NCBI GenBank assembly: GCA_038255145.1
Contig: JBBSLP010000010.1
Coordinates: 41,051-105,050 of the forward strand
Direction: 5' to 3'
DNA length: 64,000 nucleotides
Source: WHTX01 sp038255145
GTDB lineage: Bacteria; Actinomycetota; Acidimicrobiia; Acidimicrobiales; CAIXPF01
In this document: positions 39,054-51,944 of the stretch, piece by piece
Layout of the letters: every line of letters begins with the position of its first letter
How positions within the stretch are numbered: position 1 is the first letter of the stretch
Notes under the pieces: generated by a model
Told to the model about the DNA's origin: nothing
The model's database searches: none
The model's input: only the letters and a program-made list of their open reading frames with translations
Made by a program: the position numbers and the translations under genes

Positions 39054-41744
39054 GTGCCGGGGTTGATGCTCATCGACGGGAACTCGCTGACCTACCGGGC
39101 CTTCTTCGCCCTGCCGCCCGACATGGCGACGGCGTCCGGCCAGGTCACCAACGCGGTGTTCGGCTTCACGTCGATGCTGATCAACCTGCTGCGCGACCAG
39201 CGCCCCGACCAGGTCGTGGTGGCCTTCGACCGGCCCGAGCCCACGTTCCGCCACCACGCCCTCGACACCTACAAGGCCAACCGCACCGCGGCGCCCGACG
39301 TGCTCAAGCAGCAGGTGGGCCTGGTGCGCCAGGTCATCGAGACCCTGGGCATCCCCATCGTCGAGCTGGCCGGCTTCGAGGCCGACGACCTCATCGCCAC
39401 CCTGGCCACCCAGGCTGCGGCCGAGGGCACCGACGTGCTCGTGGTCACCGGTGACCGCGACAGCTACCAGCTGGTGTCCGACCCCCACATCAAGGTCCTC
39501 TACAACCGGCGCGGCGTGTCCGACTACGCCCTCTACGACGAGGCCGGCATCGAGGAGCGCACCGGCGTGCACCCGTTGCGCTACCTGCACTACGCCGCGC
39601 TGCGGGGCGACACCTCGGACAACCTGCCCGGCGTGCCCGGGGTGGGGGAGAAGACGGCGGCCAAGCTGATCAACGCGTACGAGGACATCGACGGCGTGTT
39701 CGCCAACCTCGACGCCCAGACGCCCAAGCTGCGCCAGAACCTGGCCGCCGCCGAGGCGTCGGTGCGCCAGAACGTCGAGCTCATGCGCCTGGTGCGCGAC
39801 GTGCCCATGGACCTGCAGCCGGCCGAACTGGTCATGGCCGAGCGGGACATGGACGAGCTGCGCCGGCTGTTCGACTTCCTGGAGTTCCGCACCCTCATGG
39901 CTCGCCTCGAAGAGGCCCTGGCCCTGCTGGGCACGGGTGCCGCGCCGCCCGCGGCCGACCTGGGGGTGCTCGAAGCCGAGCTGCGGGTGCTGGAGAGCGC
40001 CGCCGAGGCCGTGGAGGTGCTGGGACAGCTGGCCGTCGTGCCCGGTCCCCTGGTGGTGGCCGGGGGCTGGCCCACCGGTCGGGTGCGCCTGCCCCTCGAA
40101 GGCGTGGCCCTGGTGATCGACCCCGCGGTCGGCGACGTGGCCTGGCTGCCCAGCAACCTGCTCGACGACGCCGCCGTGGTGACCGCGCTGTCGACCCTGG
40201 TGGGGGCAGGTGGACGACCGCTGGCCGGCCACGGGCTCAAGGCCCTGTTGCGCACCCTGCTCGACCGGGGCGTGCCCATCGGTTCGCTGCACCTCGACAC
40301 CAGCATCGCCGCCTACCTGCTCGACCCGGCCGAGTCCCGCTACGAGCTCGAGGAGCTGCTGCCCCGCCACGCCGGCCTCGAGTTGCCCGTCGACGAGCCC
40401 GAGGCCGCTGGCCAGCTGGCCTTCGACGGCGAAGGCGTGGGCATGGCCCGGCGCACGGCCCGCCTGGCCCTGGCCGCGGCCCGGTTGGTGGCCCCCCTCG
40501 AGGCCCAGCTCGACGAGCTCGGCCTCCGCACCCTCGACCAGGAGGTCGAGGTGCCCCTGGTCCTGGTCTTGGCCCACATGGAGCACGCCGGCATCGCCGT
40601 TGACCGAGACGAGCTGGAACGGCTCAACCGGGACATGGGGGCCGAAGCGGCCGAGCTGACCAAGGCGGTGTGGGAGGCGGCCGGACACGAGTTCAACGTG
40701 AACTCCACGCTGCAGCTGCGCCAGGTCCTCTACGACGAGCTGGGCCTGGCCCCCCAGAAGAAGACGAAGACGGGCTATTCGACCGATGCCGCCACCCTGG
40801 AGAAGCTCCAGGGCCAGCACCCCATCATCGATCACCTGCTGCGCTACCGCGAGGTGGAGAAGCTGCGCTCCACCTACGGCGACGGCCTGCTCAACGAGGT
40901 GGCGGCCGACGGGCGCATCCACGCCACCTTCCAGCAGACGGTGGCCCGCACCGGCCGACTCTCCTCCGAAGAGCCCAACCTGCACAACATCCCGGTGCGC
41001 TCCGAGATGGGTCGGGCCTTCCGCAAGGCGTTCGTGGCCCCGCCCGGGCTCGAGCTGTGCGTGGCCGACTACAACCAGATCGAGCTGCGCTGCATCGCCC
41101 ACCTGGCCCGCGACCCCGGCCTGGTCGAGGCGTTCGAGACCCACCAGGACATCCACACCACCACTGCGGCCCGGGTCTTCGGCGTCGAGCCCGGTGACGT
41201 GACCATCGAGATGCGCTCCAAGGCCAAGATGGTGTCCTACGGCCTGGCCTACGGGATGGAGTCCTACGGCCTGGCTCAGCGCCTGAACATCCCCGTGGCC
41301 GAGGCCACCGCCATCCTCGACGCCTACTTCATCGCCTTCCCCGCGGTGCGGGCCTACATGGACCACACCGTGGTCGAGGCCCGCAAGAAGGGCTACACCG
41401 AGACCCTCTACGGCCGGCGCCGCTACATCCCCGAGTTGACCTCGTCGAACTGGCGCATCCGTCAGGCCGGTGAGCGCCAGGCCATGAACGCCGGCATCCA
41501 GGGTCTGGCCGCGGACATCTTCAAGGTGGCCCTCGTGCGCCTGGACGTGGCCCTGCGGGACCAGGGCCTCCACAGCCGGGTCGTGCTCCAGGTCCACGAC
41601 GAGGTCATCCTCGAGGTCCCCGCCGACGAGCACGACGTGGCCGCCACCCTCGTGCCCCAGATCATGGGCGACGCCTTCGCTCTCGACGTCCCCCTCGAGG
41701 TCAACCTGGCCTTCGGCCCCACCTGGGCCGACGCCAAATCCTGA
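39054..41744 (+). CDS. polA: DNA polymerase I
   Basis: PolA fills gaps left by repair and removes RNA primers. The 896-residue protein begins with a 5'-3' exonuclease domain (LMLIDGNSLTYRAFFALP; VVTGDRDSYQLV). Residues 310-490 are the 3'-5' exonuclease-like domain; it lacks the acidic catalytic residues, as is usual in actinobacteria. The polymerase part has motif A DYNQIELRC, motif B RSKAKMVSYGLAYG and motif C LQVHDEVILEV. The GTG start follows a -10-like hexamer by 7 nt. A 17-bp tandem repeat begins at its stop codon. Confidence 0.96.
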   Translation: MPGLMLIDGNSLTYRAFFALPPDMATASGQVTNAVFGFTSMLINLLRDQRPDQVVVAFDRPEPTFRHHALDTYKANRTAAPDVLKQQVGLVRQVIETLGIPIVELAGFEADDLIATLATQAAAEGTDVLVVTGDRDSYQLVSDPHIKVLYNRRGVSDYALYDEAGIEERTGVHPLRYLHYAALRGDTSDNLPGVPGVGEKTAAKLINAYEDIDGVFANLDAQTPKLRQNLAAAEASVRQNVELMRLVRDVPMDLQPAELVMAERDMDELRRLFDFLEFRTLMARLEEALALLGTGAAPPAADLGVLEAELRVLESAAEAVEVLGQLAVVPGPLVVAGGWPTGRVRLPLEGVALVIDPAVGDVAWLPSNLLDDAAVVTALSTLVGAGGRPLAGHGLKALLRTLLDRGVPIGSLHLDTSIAAYLLDPAESRYELEELLPRHAGLELPVDEPEAAGQLAFDGEGVGMARRTARLALAAARLVAPLEAQLDELGLRTLDQEVEVPLVLVLAHMEHAGIAVDRDELERLNRDMGAEAAELTKAVWEAAGHEFNVNSTLQLRQVLYDELGLAPQKKTKTGYSTDAATLEKLQGQHPIIDHLLRYREVEKLRSTYGDGLLNEVAADGRIHATFQQTVARTGRLSSEEPNLHNIPVRSEMGRAFRKAFVAPPGLELCVADYNQIELRCIAHLARDPGLVEAFETHQDIHTTTAARVFGVEPGDVTIEMRSKAKMVSYGLAYGMESYGLAQRLNIPVAEATAILDAYFIAFPAVRAYMDHTVVEARKKGYTETLYGRRRYIPELTSSNWRIRQAGERQAMNAGIQGLAADIFKVALVRLDVALRDQGLHSRVVLQVHDEVILEVPADEHDVAATLVPQIMGDAFALDVPLEVNLAFGPTWADAKS

Positions 41745-41780
41745 CGGCTTCTCTCCCGTGACGGCTTCCCTCCCATGACG
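41742..41780 (+). repeat. 17-bp tandem repeat starting at the polA stop
   Basis: TGACGGCTTCTCTCCCG and TGACGGCTTCCCTCCCA are adjacent 17-bp copies, followed by a partial third (TGACG). The first copy begins with the polA stop codon. Confidence 0.85.
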
Positions 41781-41791
41781 GCGGGTCTAAC

Positions 41792-42607
41792 GTGACCGTA
41801 CCGCCGGGTCCTCCGTCGCCGGCCCGTTGGTTCGAGCCCCTGGCCGATCACCTCGGCGCCGCCTACCTGCGCTACAGCTTCACCTACGGCACCGAGCAGG
41901 AGGCCACCTTCCTGGCCGGGGTGCTCGACCTGCAGCCGGGGGCCGTGGTGCTCGACGTGGGTTGCGGGCCCGGGCGCCACGTGGCCGCCCTGGCCCGACG
42001 CGGGGCCCACGTGGTCGGCCTCGACCTGTCGGCCCGCTTCCTCGAGGTCGCCGCCCGCGGTGCGGGCCCCCTGGGCGACCGCGGGGGTTCGGCCCGGTAC
42101 GTGCGCGCCGATGCCGGCGCCCTGCCCCTGCGCCCCGGGTCCGTCGATGCCGTCGTCTCGCTGTGCCAGGGCGGCTTCGGCCTCATGGCCGGCCCCGGCG
42201 TGGCCGACGGGGGTGTCGGAGCTGACGGGTGGGGGGCATCGCCCCTGGCCGGTGACCCCGACGGCGACGTGCTCGTGCAGATGGCCCAGGCGGTGCGGCC
42301 CGGGGGCCACGTCGTGGTCTCGGCGTTCTCGTCCTACTTCCAGGTCCGCTACCTCGAGGACCACGACGCCTTCGACGCCACCCGTGGGGTGAACCACGAG
42401 CGCACCGAGATCCGCTCCGAGACGGGGCTGACCACGACGGCCGACCTGTGGACGTCGTGCTTCACCCCCCGTGAGCTGCGCTTGTTGGCCGAGCGGGCCG
42501 GGCTCGTGGTGCGCGCCACCTGGTCGGTGACGCCGGGGGACTACGCTCGGCGCCCTGCAGGCACCGACCACCCCGAGCTCCTCCTCGTGGCCGTGCGTCC
42601 CCTGTAG
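41792..42607 (+). CDS. Class I SAM-dependent methyltransferase
   Basis: The 271-residue protein has motif I VVLDVGCGPGRHVAALA (about residue 52), the acidic strand HVVGLDLS and the later motif LPLRPGSVDAVVSLCQGGFG. The N-terminal and C-terminal thirds resemble small-molecule methyltransferases; the acceptor is unknown. It sits between polA and rpsA. The GTG start at 41792 overlaps a TAACGT hexamer, so the true promoter must lie further up or the start is not leaderless. Confidence 0.85.
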   Translation: MTVPPGPPSPARWFEPLADHLGAAYLRYSFTYGTEQEATFLAGVLDLQPGAVVLDVGCGPGRHVAALARRGAHVVGLDLSARFLEVAARGAGPLGDRGGSARYVRADAGALPLRPGSVDAVVSLCQGGFGLMAGPGVADGGVGADGWGASPLAGDPDGDVLVQMAQAVRPGGHVVVSAFSSYFQVRYLEDHDAFDATRGVNHERTEIRSETGLTTTADLWTSCFTPRELRLLAERAGLVVRATWSVTPGDYARRPAGTDHPELLLVAVRPL

Positions 42608-42764
42608 CGGCGGATGCTCCCCGGCCTCGGCGGGCCCTTGGCCCCGGGTGCTAGCCTGACCGCGTCACGGCTCCCGCCGTCACCCCGCCGCGTGGGAAGG
42701 CTGGAGGCCTCTCGGAGCGGGCCAGGACCGACCGATCGCACGACAAAGACAGGCTCATCAACCA

Positions 42765-44189
42765 GTGTCCGACAGCATCTTCGGTACCTTCGACGATGAA
42801 GGCAACTACCACCCCCGCCAGGTCATCGAGAACGACCTCGCCGGGCAATCCCTGGACGACGCCTACGCCGCGACCATGGTGCAGGTCGAGGACGGCCAGA
42901 TCGTCGCCGGGGTCGTCGTAAAAGTCGACCGCGACGAGGTGCTGCTCGACATCGGCTACAAGTCGGAAGGCGTGATCCCGTCGCGGGAGCTCTCCATCCG
43001 CAACGACGTCAACCCCGCCGAGGTCGTCTCGCTCGGCGACGACGTCGAGGCCATGGTCCTGCAGCGCGAGGACAAGGACGGCCGCCTGATCCTGTCCAAG
43101 AAGCGCGCGCAGTACGAGCGTGCCTGGGGCGAGATCGAGCGCATCAAGGAGCAGGACGGGTACGTCAAGGGCCCGGTCATCGAGGTCGTCAAGGGCGGCC
43201 TCATCCTCGACATCGGGCTCCGGGGCTTCCTCCCCGCCTCCCTGGTCGAGCTGCGCCGGGTGCGCGACCTGCAGCCCTACGTGGGCAAGACGCTCGAAGC
43301 CAAGATCATCGAGCTCGACAAGAACCGCAACAACGTCGTCCTCTCCCGCCGGCTGTGGCTCGAGGAGACCCAGCGTGAGCAGCGCGAGGAGTTCCTCGCC
43401 AACCTCAAGCCCGGCGAGGTCCGCAAGGGCGTCGTGTCCTCGGTCGTCAACTTCGGCGCCTTCGTCGACCTCGGCGGCATGGACGGGCTCATCCACGTGT
43501 CCGAGCTGTCGTGGAAGCACGTCGACCACCCCGGTTCCGTGGTGGCCGTGGGCGACGAGGTCACCGTGCAGGTCCTCGAGGTCGACCTCGACCGCGACCG
43601 CATCAGCCTCTCCCTCAAGGCCACCCAGCAGGACCCGTGGCAGGAGTTCGCCTCCAACCACCGGGTCGGGGAGCTCGTCTACGGGCGGGTCACCAAGCTG
43701 GTGCCCTTCGGTGCGTTCGTCCAGGTGGGCGACGGCATCGAGGGCCTGGTCCACATCTCGGAGATGTCGGCGCACCACGTCGACCTGCCCGAGCAGGTCG
43801 TCACCCCCGGCGAGGAGCTGTGGGTGAAGATCATCGACCTCGACCTCGGTCGCCGCCGGATCAGCCTGTCCATCAAGCAGGCCGCCGAGGGTGGTCAGGT
43901 CGCCGCCGAGTACCAGGACGCCTTCGGCGCTCACATGTACGACACCGAGGGCAACTACATCGGCCCGTCGTACGAAGAGCTGACCGACGAAGAGAAGGCG
44001 GCCTGGGCCGAGTACTACGAGCAGCACCCCGAGTACGCCGAGGGCTACGAGTACGCCGAAGGCGAACAGCCCCCTGCTGACGGGGAGGCCGCTCCGGCCG
44101 ACGGTGCCGAGGCCCCCGAGGGTGAGGATGGTGTCGAGCTCGACGTCGTCACCGCCAGCGCCGGTGCCGAGGAGCCAGCCGAGGGCTGA
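42765..44189 (+). CDS. rpsA: 30S ribosomal protein S1
   Basis: S1 helps the small subunit bind structured mRNA. The 474-residue protein has four S1 RNA-binding domains at about residues 44-115, 130-195, 215-285 and 300-370, with the clear repeat GxVxxxxxFGAFVDLG. The tail from residue 400 is acidic and low-complexity (EYAEGEQPPADGEAAPADG). Four S1 domains are typical of actinobacteria; E. coli has six. The GTG start has a 157-bp leader upstream. It ends at a hairpin shared with the convergent LuxR gene. Confidence 0.95.
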   Translation: MSDSIFGTFDDEGNYHPRQVIENDLAGQSLDDAYAATMVQVEDGQIVAGVVVKVDRDEVLLDIGYKSEGVIPSRELSIRNDVNPAEVVSLGDDVEAMVLQREDKDGRLILSKKRAQYERAWGEIERIKEQDGYVKGPVIEVVKGGLILDIGLRGFLPASLVELRRVRDLQPYVGKTLEAKIIELDKNRNNVVLSRRLWLEETQREQREEFLANLKPGEVRKGVVSSVVNFGAFVDLGGMDGLIHVSELSWKHVDHPGSVVAVGDEVTVQVLEVDLDRDRISLSLKATQQDPWQEFASNHRVGELVYGRVTKLVPFGAFVQVGDGIEGLVHISEMSAHHVDLPEQVVTPGEELWVKIIDLDLGRRRISLSIKQAAEGGQVAAEYQDAFGAHMYDTEGNYIGPSYEELTDEEKAAWAEYYEQHPEYAEGYEYAEGEQPPADGEAAPADGAEAPEGEDGVELDVVTASAGAEEPAEG

Positions 44190-44224
44190 ACGCGTGGGTG
44201 ACGGCCCCGCCTGTGGTGGGAACG

Positions 44225-44256
44225 AGAAGAGCCGACCCCTCGGGGCCGGCTCTTCT
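44225..44256. terminator. Terminator hairpin, rpsA / LuxR-type regulator
   Basis: A 10-bp stem AGAAGAGCCG / CGGCTCTTCT with additional CCCC/GGGG pairing near the loop lies between two convergent genes. The T-run is weak (GCATCACGG). Confidence 0.75.
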
Positions 44257-44297
44257 GCATCACGGACCCGGGGCCGGTGCGAGGGCGGGGTCGGATC

Positions 44298-44975
44298 TCA
44301 ATCGCGCGGCTTGCCTCGACGCTCGAGCTTGATCAGGCCCATGCGCACGGCCAGCAGCACCGCTTCGGTGCGGTCCCGCACGTTCAGCTTCTGGTAGATC
44401 GACGTCAGGTGGTTCTTGACCGTCTTCTGGCTGATGCCCAGGGTCCGGGCCACCTCGACGGTGGAGCGGCCGTTGGCGAACAACTGCATGACCTCGGACT
44501 CACGCCGGGTCAGGCTGGGCTCGGGCGGAGCGTTCTCGCCGAAGTAGCGGTCGAACTTGGCCGGCCGGTAGGCCGGGCGGTTCACGGTGGGACGGGCCGT
44601 CAGCATGGTCTCGCCCCGGGCCAGGGCCCGTACGGCGTCGGAGATCTCTCCCGAACCGGCCATCTTGGACATGTAGGCCATGGCCCCCGCCTTCTGGGCG
44701 GCGTCGCGCATGGCCTCGTCGTCGTGGGCGGTCAGGACCAGGACACGGGACTGGGGACGTTGGCGCAGGATGCGGCGCGTGGCCTCGATCCCGTCCAGCT
44801 CGGGCATGCCGATGTCCATGACGACCACGTCGGGTCGGTGTTCGAGGGCGAGGTCCACCGCGGCCTTGCCGTCCTCGGCTTCGGCCACGACGGTGAAGCC
44901 CTGGTTGGCGAAGCTCGACCGGAGCCCCTCACGGATGAGCGGGTGGTCGTCGGCGAGCAGTAGGCGCAGCGACAC
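44298..44975 (-). CDS. LuxR/NarL-family response regulator
   Basis: The 225-residue protein has a receiver domain (LLLADDHPLIREGLR, phospho-Asp in VVMDIGMPELDG) and a C-terminal LuxR helix-turn-helix (LTRRESEVMQLFANGRST, then TLGISQKTVKNHLTSIYQKL). It should bind dyad DNA sites when phosphorylated. The partner kinase is not in the window. The GTG at 44975 is preceded by GGAGGGAG, one of the best ribosome sites here; the open frame upstream is a shadow of coaE. An 11-bp-arm dyad lies 63-86 bp upstream. Confidence 0.92.
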   Translation of the reverse strand: MSLRLLLADDHPLIREGLRSSFANQGFTVVAEAEDGKAAVDLALEHRPDVVVMDIGMPELDGIEATRRILRQRPQSRVLVLTAHDDEAMRDAAQKAGAMAYMSKMAGSGEISDAVRALARGETMLTARPTVNRPAYRPAKFDRYFGENAPPEPSLTRRESEVMQLFANGRSTVEVARTLGISQKTVKNHLTSIYQKLNVRDRTEAVLLAVRMGLIKLERRGKPRD

Positions 44976-45037
44976 CTTGCTCCCTCCTCGGTAGCGGCTC
45001 GTGCGTCCGTTGCACGTGCCTTGCGAGGACAGCATCG

Positions 45038-45061
45038 GCTCATGGTCCTGGGACCATGAGC
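45038..45061. promoter_or_regulatory. 24-bp dyad between luxR-type gene and coaE
   Basis: GCTCATGGTCC-TG-GGACCATGAGC has 11-bp arms with perfect symmetry and a 2-bp centre. Such a long DNA dyad suits a dimeric regulator. It lies between two divergent genes and could serve either. Confidence 0.6.
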
Positions 45062-45121
45062 GCGGATGGCCTGGTTGTCGCACTGCTGTAGCCCCAGATC
45101 CCCAAACTGGGTGAGGTTGGG

Positions 45122-45127
45122 TATCCT
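45122..45127 (+). promoter_or_regulatory. Predicted -10 hexamer, coaE
   Basis: TATCCT ends 8 nt before the coaE GTG. Confidence 0.45.
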
Positions 45128-45135
45128 CCCGGCCC

Positions 45136-45786
45136 GTGCGACTCTTGGCGTTGACCGGTGGCATCGGTTCGGGCAAGTCCTCGGTGTCCTCCCGCATGGT
45201 GGCCCGGGGGGTGGTGATCGTCGATGCCGACCTCATCGCCCGCCAGCTCCAGCAGCCCGGGGGGACCGTGTTCCTGGCCATGGTCGACCGGTGGGGGCCG
45301 GGCATCGTCCGTGACGACGGCACCCTCAACCGCCAGGCCGTGGCCGACATCGCCTTCAACGACGCCGACGAGCTCAAGGTGTTGAACAAGTTGGTGCAGC
45401 CGGCCGTGCGTCGGGAGATGGCCCGCCAGGCCCAGGAGCTGGGTGACTCGGGCAAGGTCGTGTTCATGGACACGCCGTTGCTGGCCGAGTCCAAGCGTCC
45501 GCCCAAGCCCGGCCAGTACTCGGGAATCATCGTGGTCGACACCCCCCTCGACGTGGCCGTGGCCCGCCTGGTCAGCTACCGGGGCTTCCCCGAGGCCGAC
45601 GCCTGGGCCCGGGTCGCCGCCCAGGCCACCCGGGAGCAGCGGGTGGCCATCGCCGACTTCGTGGTCGACAACAGCGGCGACGAGGCCCACCTCGACGCCG
45701 AGGTCGACCGTCTGTGGGACTGGCTCCAGACCGTCCCCGAGGTCCCCGCCCCCGTCGTCGATCCCGACCCCCACGCCTACGACTGA
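45136..45786 (+). CDS. coaE: Dephospho-CoA kinase
   Basis: CoaE phosphorylates dephospho-CoA, the last step to CoA. The 216-residue protein has the P-loop LTGGIGSGKSSV (residues 6-17), the strand VIVDADLIARQLQ and the lid region VSYRGFPEADAWARV. It has the normal length of the free-standing enzyme and lacks the extra C-terminal domain of mycobacterial CoaE. The GTG start follows a TATCCT hexamer by 8 nt. It lies between rpsA and uvrB, as in other actinobacteria. Confidence 0.94.
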   Translation: MRLLALTGGIGSGKSSVSSRMVARGVVIVDADLIARQLQQPGGTVFLAMVDRWGPGIVRDDGTLNRQAVADIAFNDADELKVLNKLVQPAVRREMARQAQELGDSGKVVFMDTPLLAESKRPPKPGQYSGIIVVDTPLDVAVARLVSYRGFPEADAWARVAAQATREQRVAIADFVVDNSGDEAHLDAEVDRLWDWLQTVPEVPAPVVDPDPHAYD

Positions 45787-45799
45787 GACATTTCCCGGC

Positions 45800-45848
45800 T
45801 GGGGCCCCAACCCCATCCTCCTCCGCAAGATGGGGCCCCTACCCCATC
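45800..45848 (+). repeat. Direct repeat TGGGGCCCC-N-ACCCCATC with hairpin
   Basis: Two copies about 31 bp apart differ at one base. The second copy is part of a hairpin GATGGGG / CCCCATC (45829-45848) that may end the coaE transcript. Confidence 0.6.
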
Positions 45849-45916
45849 GCGGCCGTCGCGCCTCCGACACGTCCCGGGGGCGGGCCACGACCCCCTTCAG
45901 TGTCACACCCCATCGG

Positions 45917-45922
45917 TACCAT
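45917..45922 (+). promoter_or_regulatory. Predicted -10 hexamer, uvrB
   Basis: TACCAT ends 7 nt before the uvrB GTG. The same hexamer stands 10 nt before uvrC. No SOS (LexA) box is obvious. Confidence 0.45.
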
Positions 45923-45929
45923 CGCGGGC

Positions 45930-50893
<4,964 letters not shown>

Positions 50894-50927
50894 AGTGATG
50901 ATTCGTCACCCTGGGTACGGACTGGCC

Positions 50928-51899
50928 ATGCGGAGCGCAAGGCGCCTGGCGGGCGCAGCGATGGTCCTGACCGTGGCGTTGGGCGCAGGAGGTTGCGCGG
51001 CTGACGCCGGGCTCAGCACCCCGCGGGCCTCCTCGGCGGCGGGGGAGCCTGGGCCCACCAGCACCCCGACGGTGGCCGAGCGCAGCACCGGCACCACCGC
51101 CGGCTCTGGGCGTCGGTCGACGACCACGACCCGGCCGTCCTCGACGACGGCCGCCCCGGCCACCACCGCCCCGGCCACCACCGCCCCGGCCACCACCGCC
51201 CCGGCCACCACCGCGCCGTCCACCACCGCGCCGTCCACGACGGCCCCACCCCCCACGGCCCCGCCGACCACGGTGGTGCCGGTGCGCACCCAGCTGGCGC
51301 CAGGCGACGAGGGCGAGGACGTGCGGGCCCTGCAGGCCCGCCTGGGGGCTCTGCGCTTCTGGAACGGCGAGCCGGACGGTCGTTACGGCGGCCTCACCGA
51401 GCAGGCGGTGATGGCCTTCCAGAAGGTGCACGCCATGACCGTCGACGGCGTCGCCTCGCCCGACGTGCTGGCCAAGCTGGCCAACCCCCTCCCGCTGCTG
51501 GCCAGCCAGGCGGACCCCGACCACGTCGAGGTGGACAAGACCCGCCAGCTGCTGTGGGTGGTGCGGGGCGGTCAGGTGCAGTTCGTCCTCAACGCGTCGA
51601 CCGGGTCAGGGGAGACCTTCTACAGCCCGGGCCGCTCCAGCGCCTCGGTGGCCGTGACCCCCAACGGCAGCTACCAGGTCTTCCGTGAGGTCGACGGACC
51701 CGACACCGGCCCCCTGGGCACCCTGTACCGGCCCAAGTACTTCAACAGCGGCATCGCCGTGCACGGCTACAGCTCGGTGCCGGCCCAGGCCGCCTCCCAC
51801 GGCTGCGTGCGGGTCTCCAACCCGGCCATGGACATGCTCTGGGCCTCCGACCTGCTGCCCAGTGGCGCCCTCGTCATCGTCACCGGCGAAGGGCCCTAG
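50928..51899 (+). CDS. L,D-transpeptidase lipoprotein with peptidoglycan-binding domain
   Basis: The 323-residue protein starts with a lipoprotein signal (RRLAGAAMVLTVALGAGGC). A Pro/Thr/Ala linker from 15-bp tandem repeats spans about residues 60-118. A peptidoglycan-binding domain follows (GDEGEDVRALQARLGAL, about residues 128-185). The C-terminal YkuD domain has the catalytic motif HGYSSVPAQAASHGCVRVSN with its cysteine. Such enzymes crosslink peptidoglycan through 3-3 bonds outside the membrane. The ATG at 50928 fits the signal peptide; an in-frame GTG at 50895 directly after uvrA is possible. It lies between uvrA and uvrC. Confidence 0.9.
   Translation: MRSARRLAGAAMVLTVALGAGGCAADAGLSTPRASSAAGEPGPTSTPTVAERSTGTTAGSGRRSTTTTRPSSTTAAPATTAPATTAPATTAPATTAPSTTAPSTTAPPPTAPPTTVVPVRTQLAPGDEGEDVRALQARLGALRFWNGEPDGRYGGLTEQAVMAFQKVHAMTVDGVASPDVLAKLANPLPLLASQADPDHVEVDKTRQLLWVVRGGQVQFVLNASTGSGETFYSPGRSSASVAVTPNGSYQVFREVDGPDTGPLGTLYRPKYFNSGIAVHGYSSVPAQAASHGCVRVSNPAMDMLWASDLLPSGALVIVTGEGP
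51156..51245 (+). repeat. 15-bp tandem repeat (six units) in the transpeptidase linker
   Basis: Six units of CCGGCCACCACCGCC (the last three diverged) encode Pro-Ala-Thr-Thr-Ala repeats. They make a flexible cell-wall-spanning linker. Confidence 0.9.
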
Positions 51900-51928
51900 C
51901 CGGCCCGCTGAGCGTCGTACCCCAGCCC

Positions 51929-51934
51929 TACCAT
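51929..51934 (+). promoter_or_regulatory. Predicted -10 hexamer, uvrC
   Basis: TACCAT ends 10 nt before the uvrC ATG, a little longer than the usual 6-8 nt here. Confidence 0.3.
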
Positions 51935-51944
51935 CGGGACCGGC

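Noticed and set aside
38676..41633. A 985-residue open frame on the minus strand opposite polA
   Set aside because: It is the antisense shadow of polA in a high-GC genome. It is rich in Gly, His, Gln and Val with no family motif, while the plus strand encodes a complete DNA polymerase I.
51156..51245. Regular 15-bp repeats as a possible CRISPR array
   Set aside because: There are no spacers. The repeats are in frame and encode a Pro/Thr/Ala linker of a cell-wall protein.
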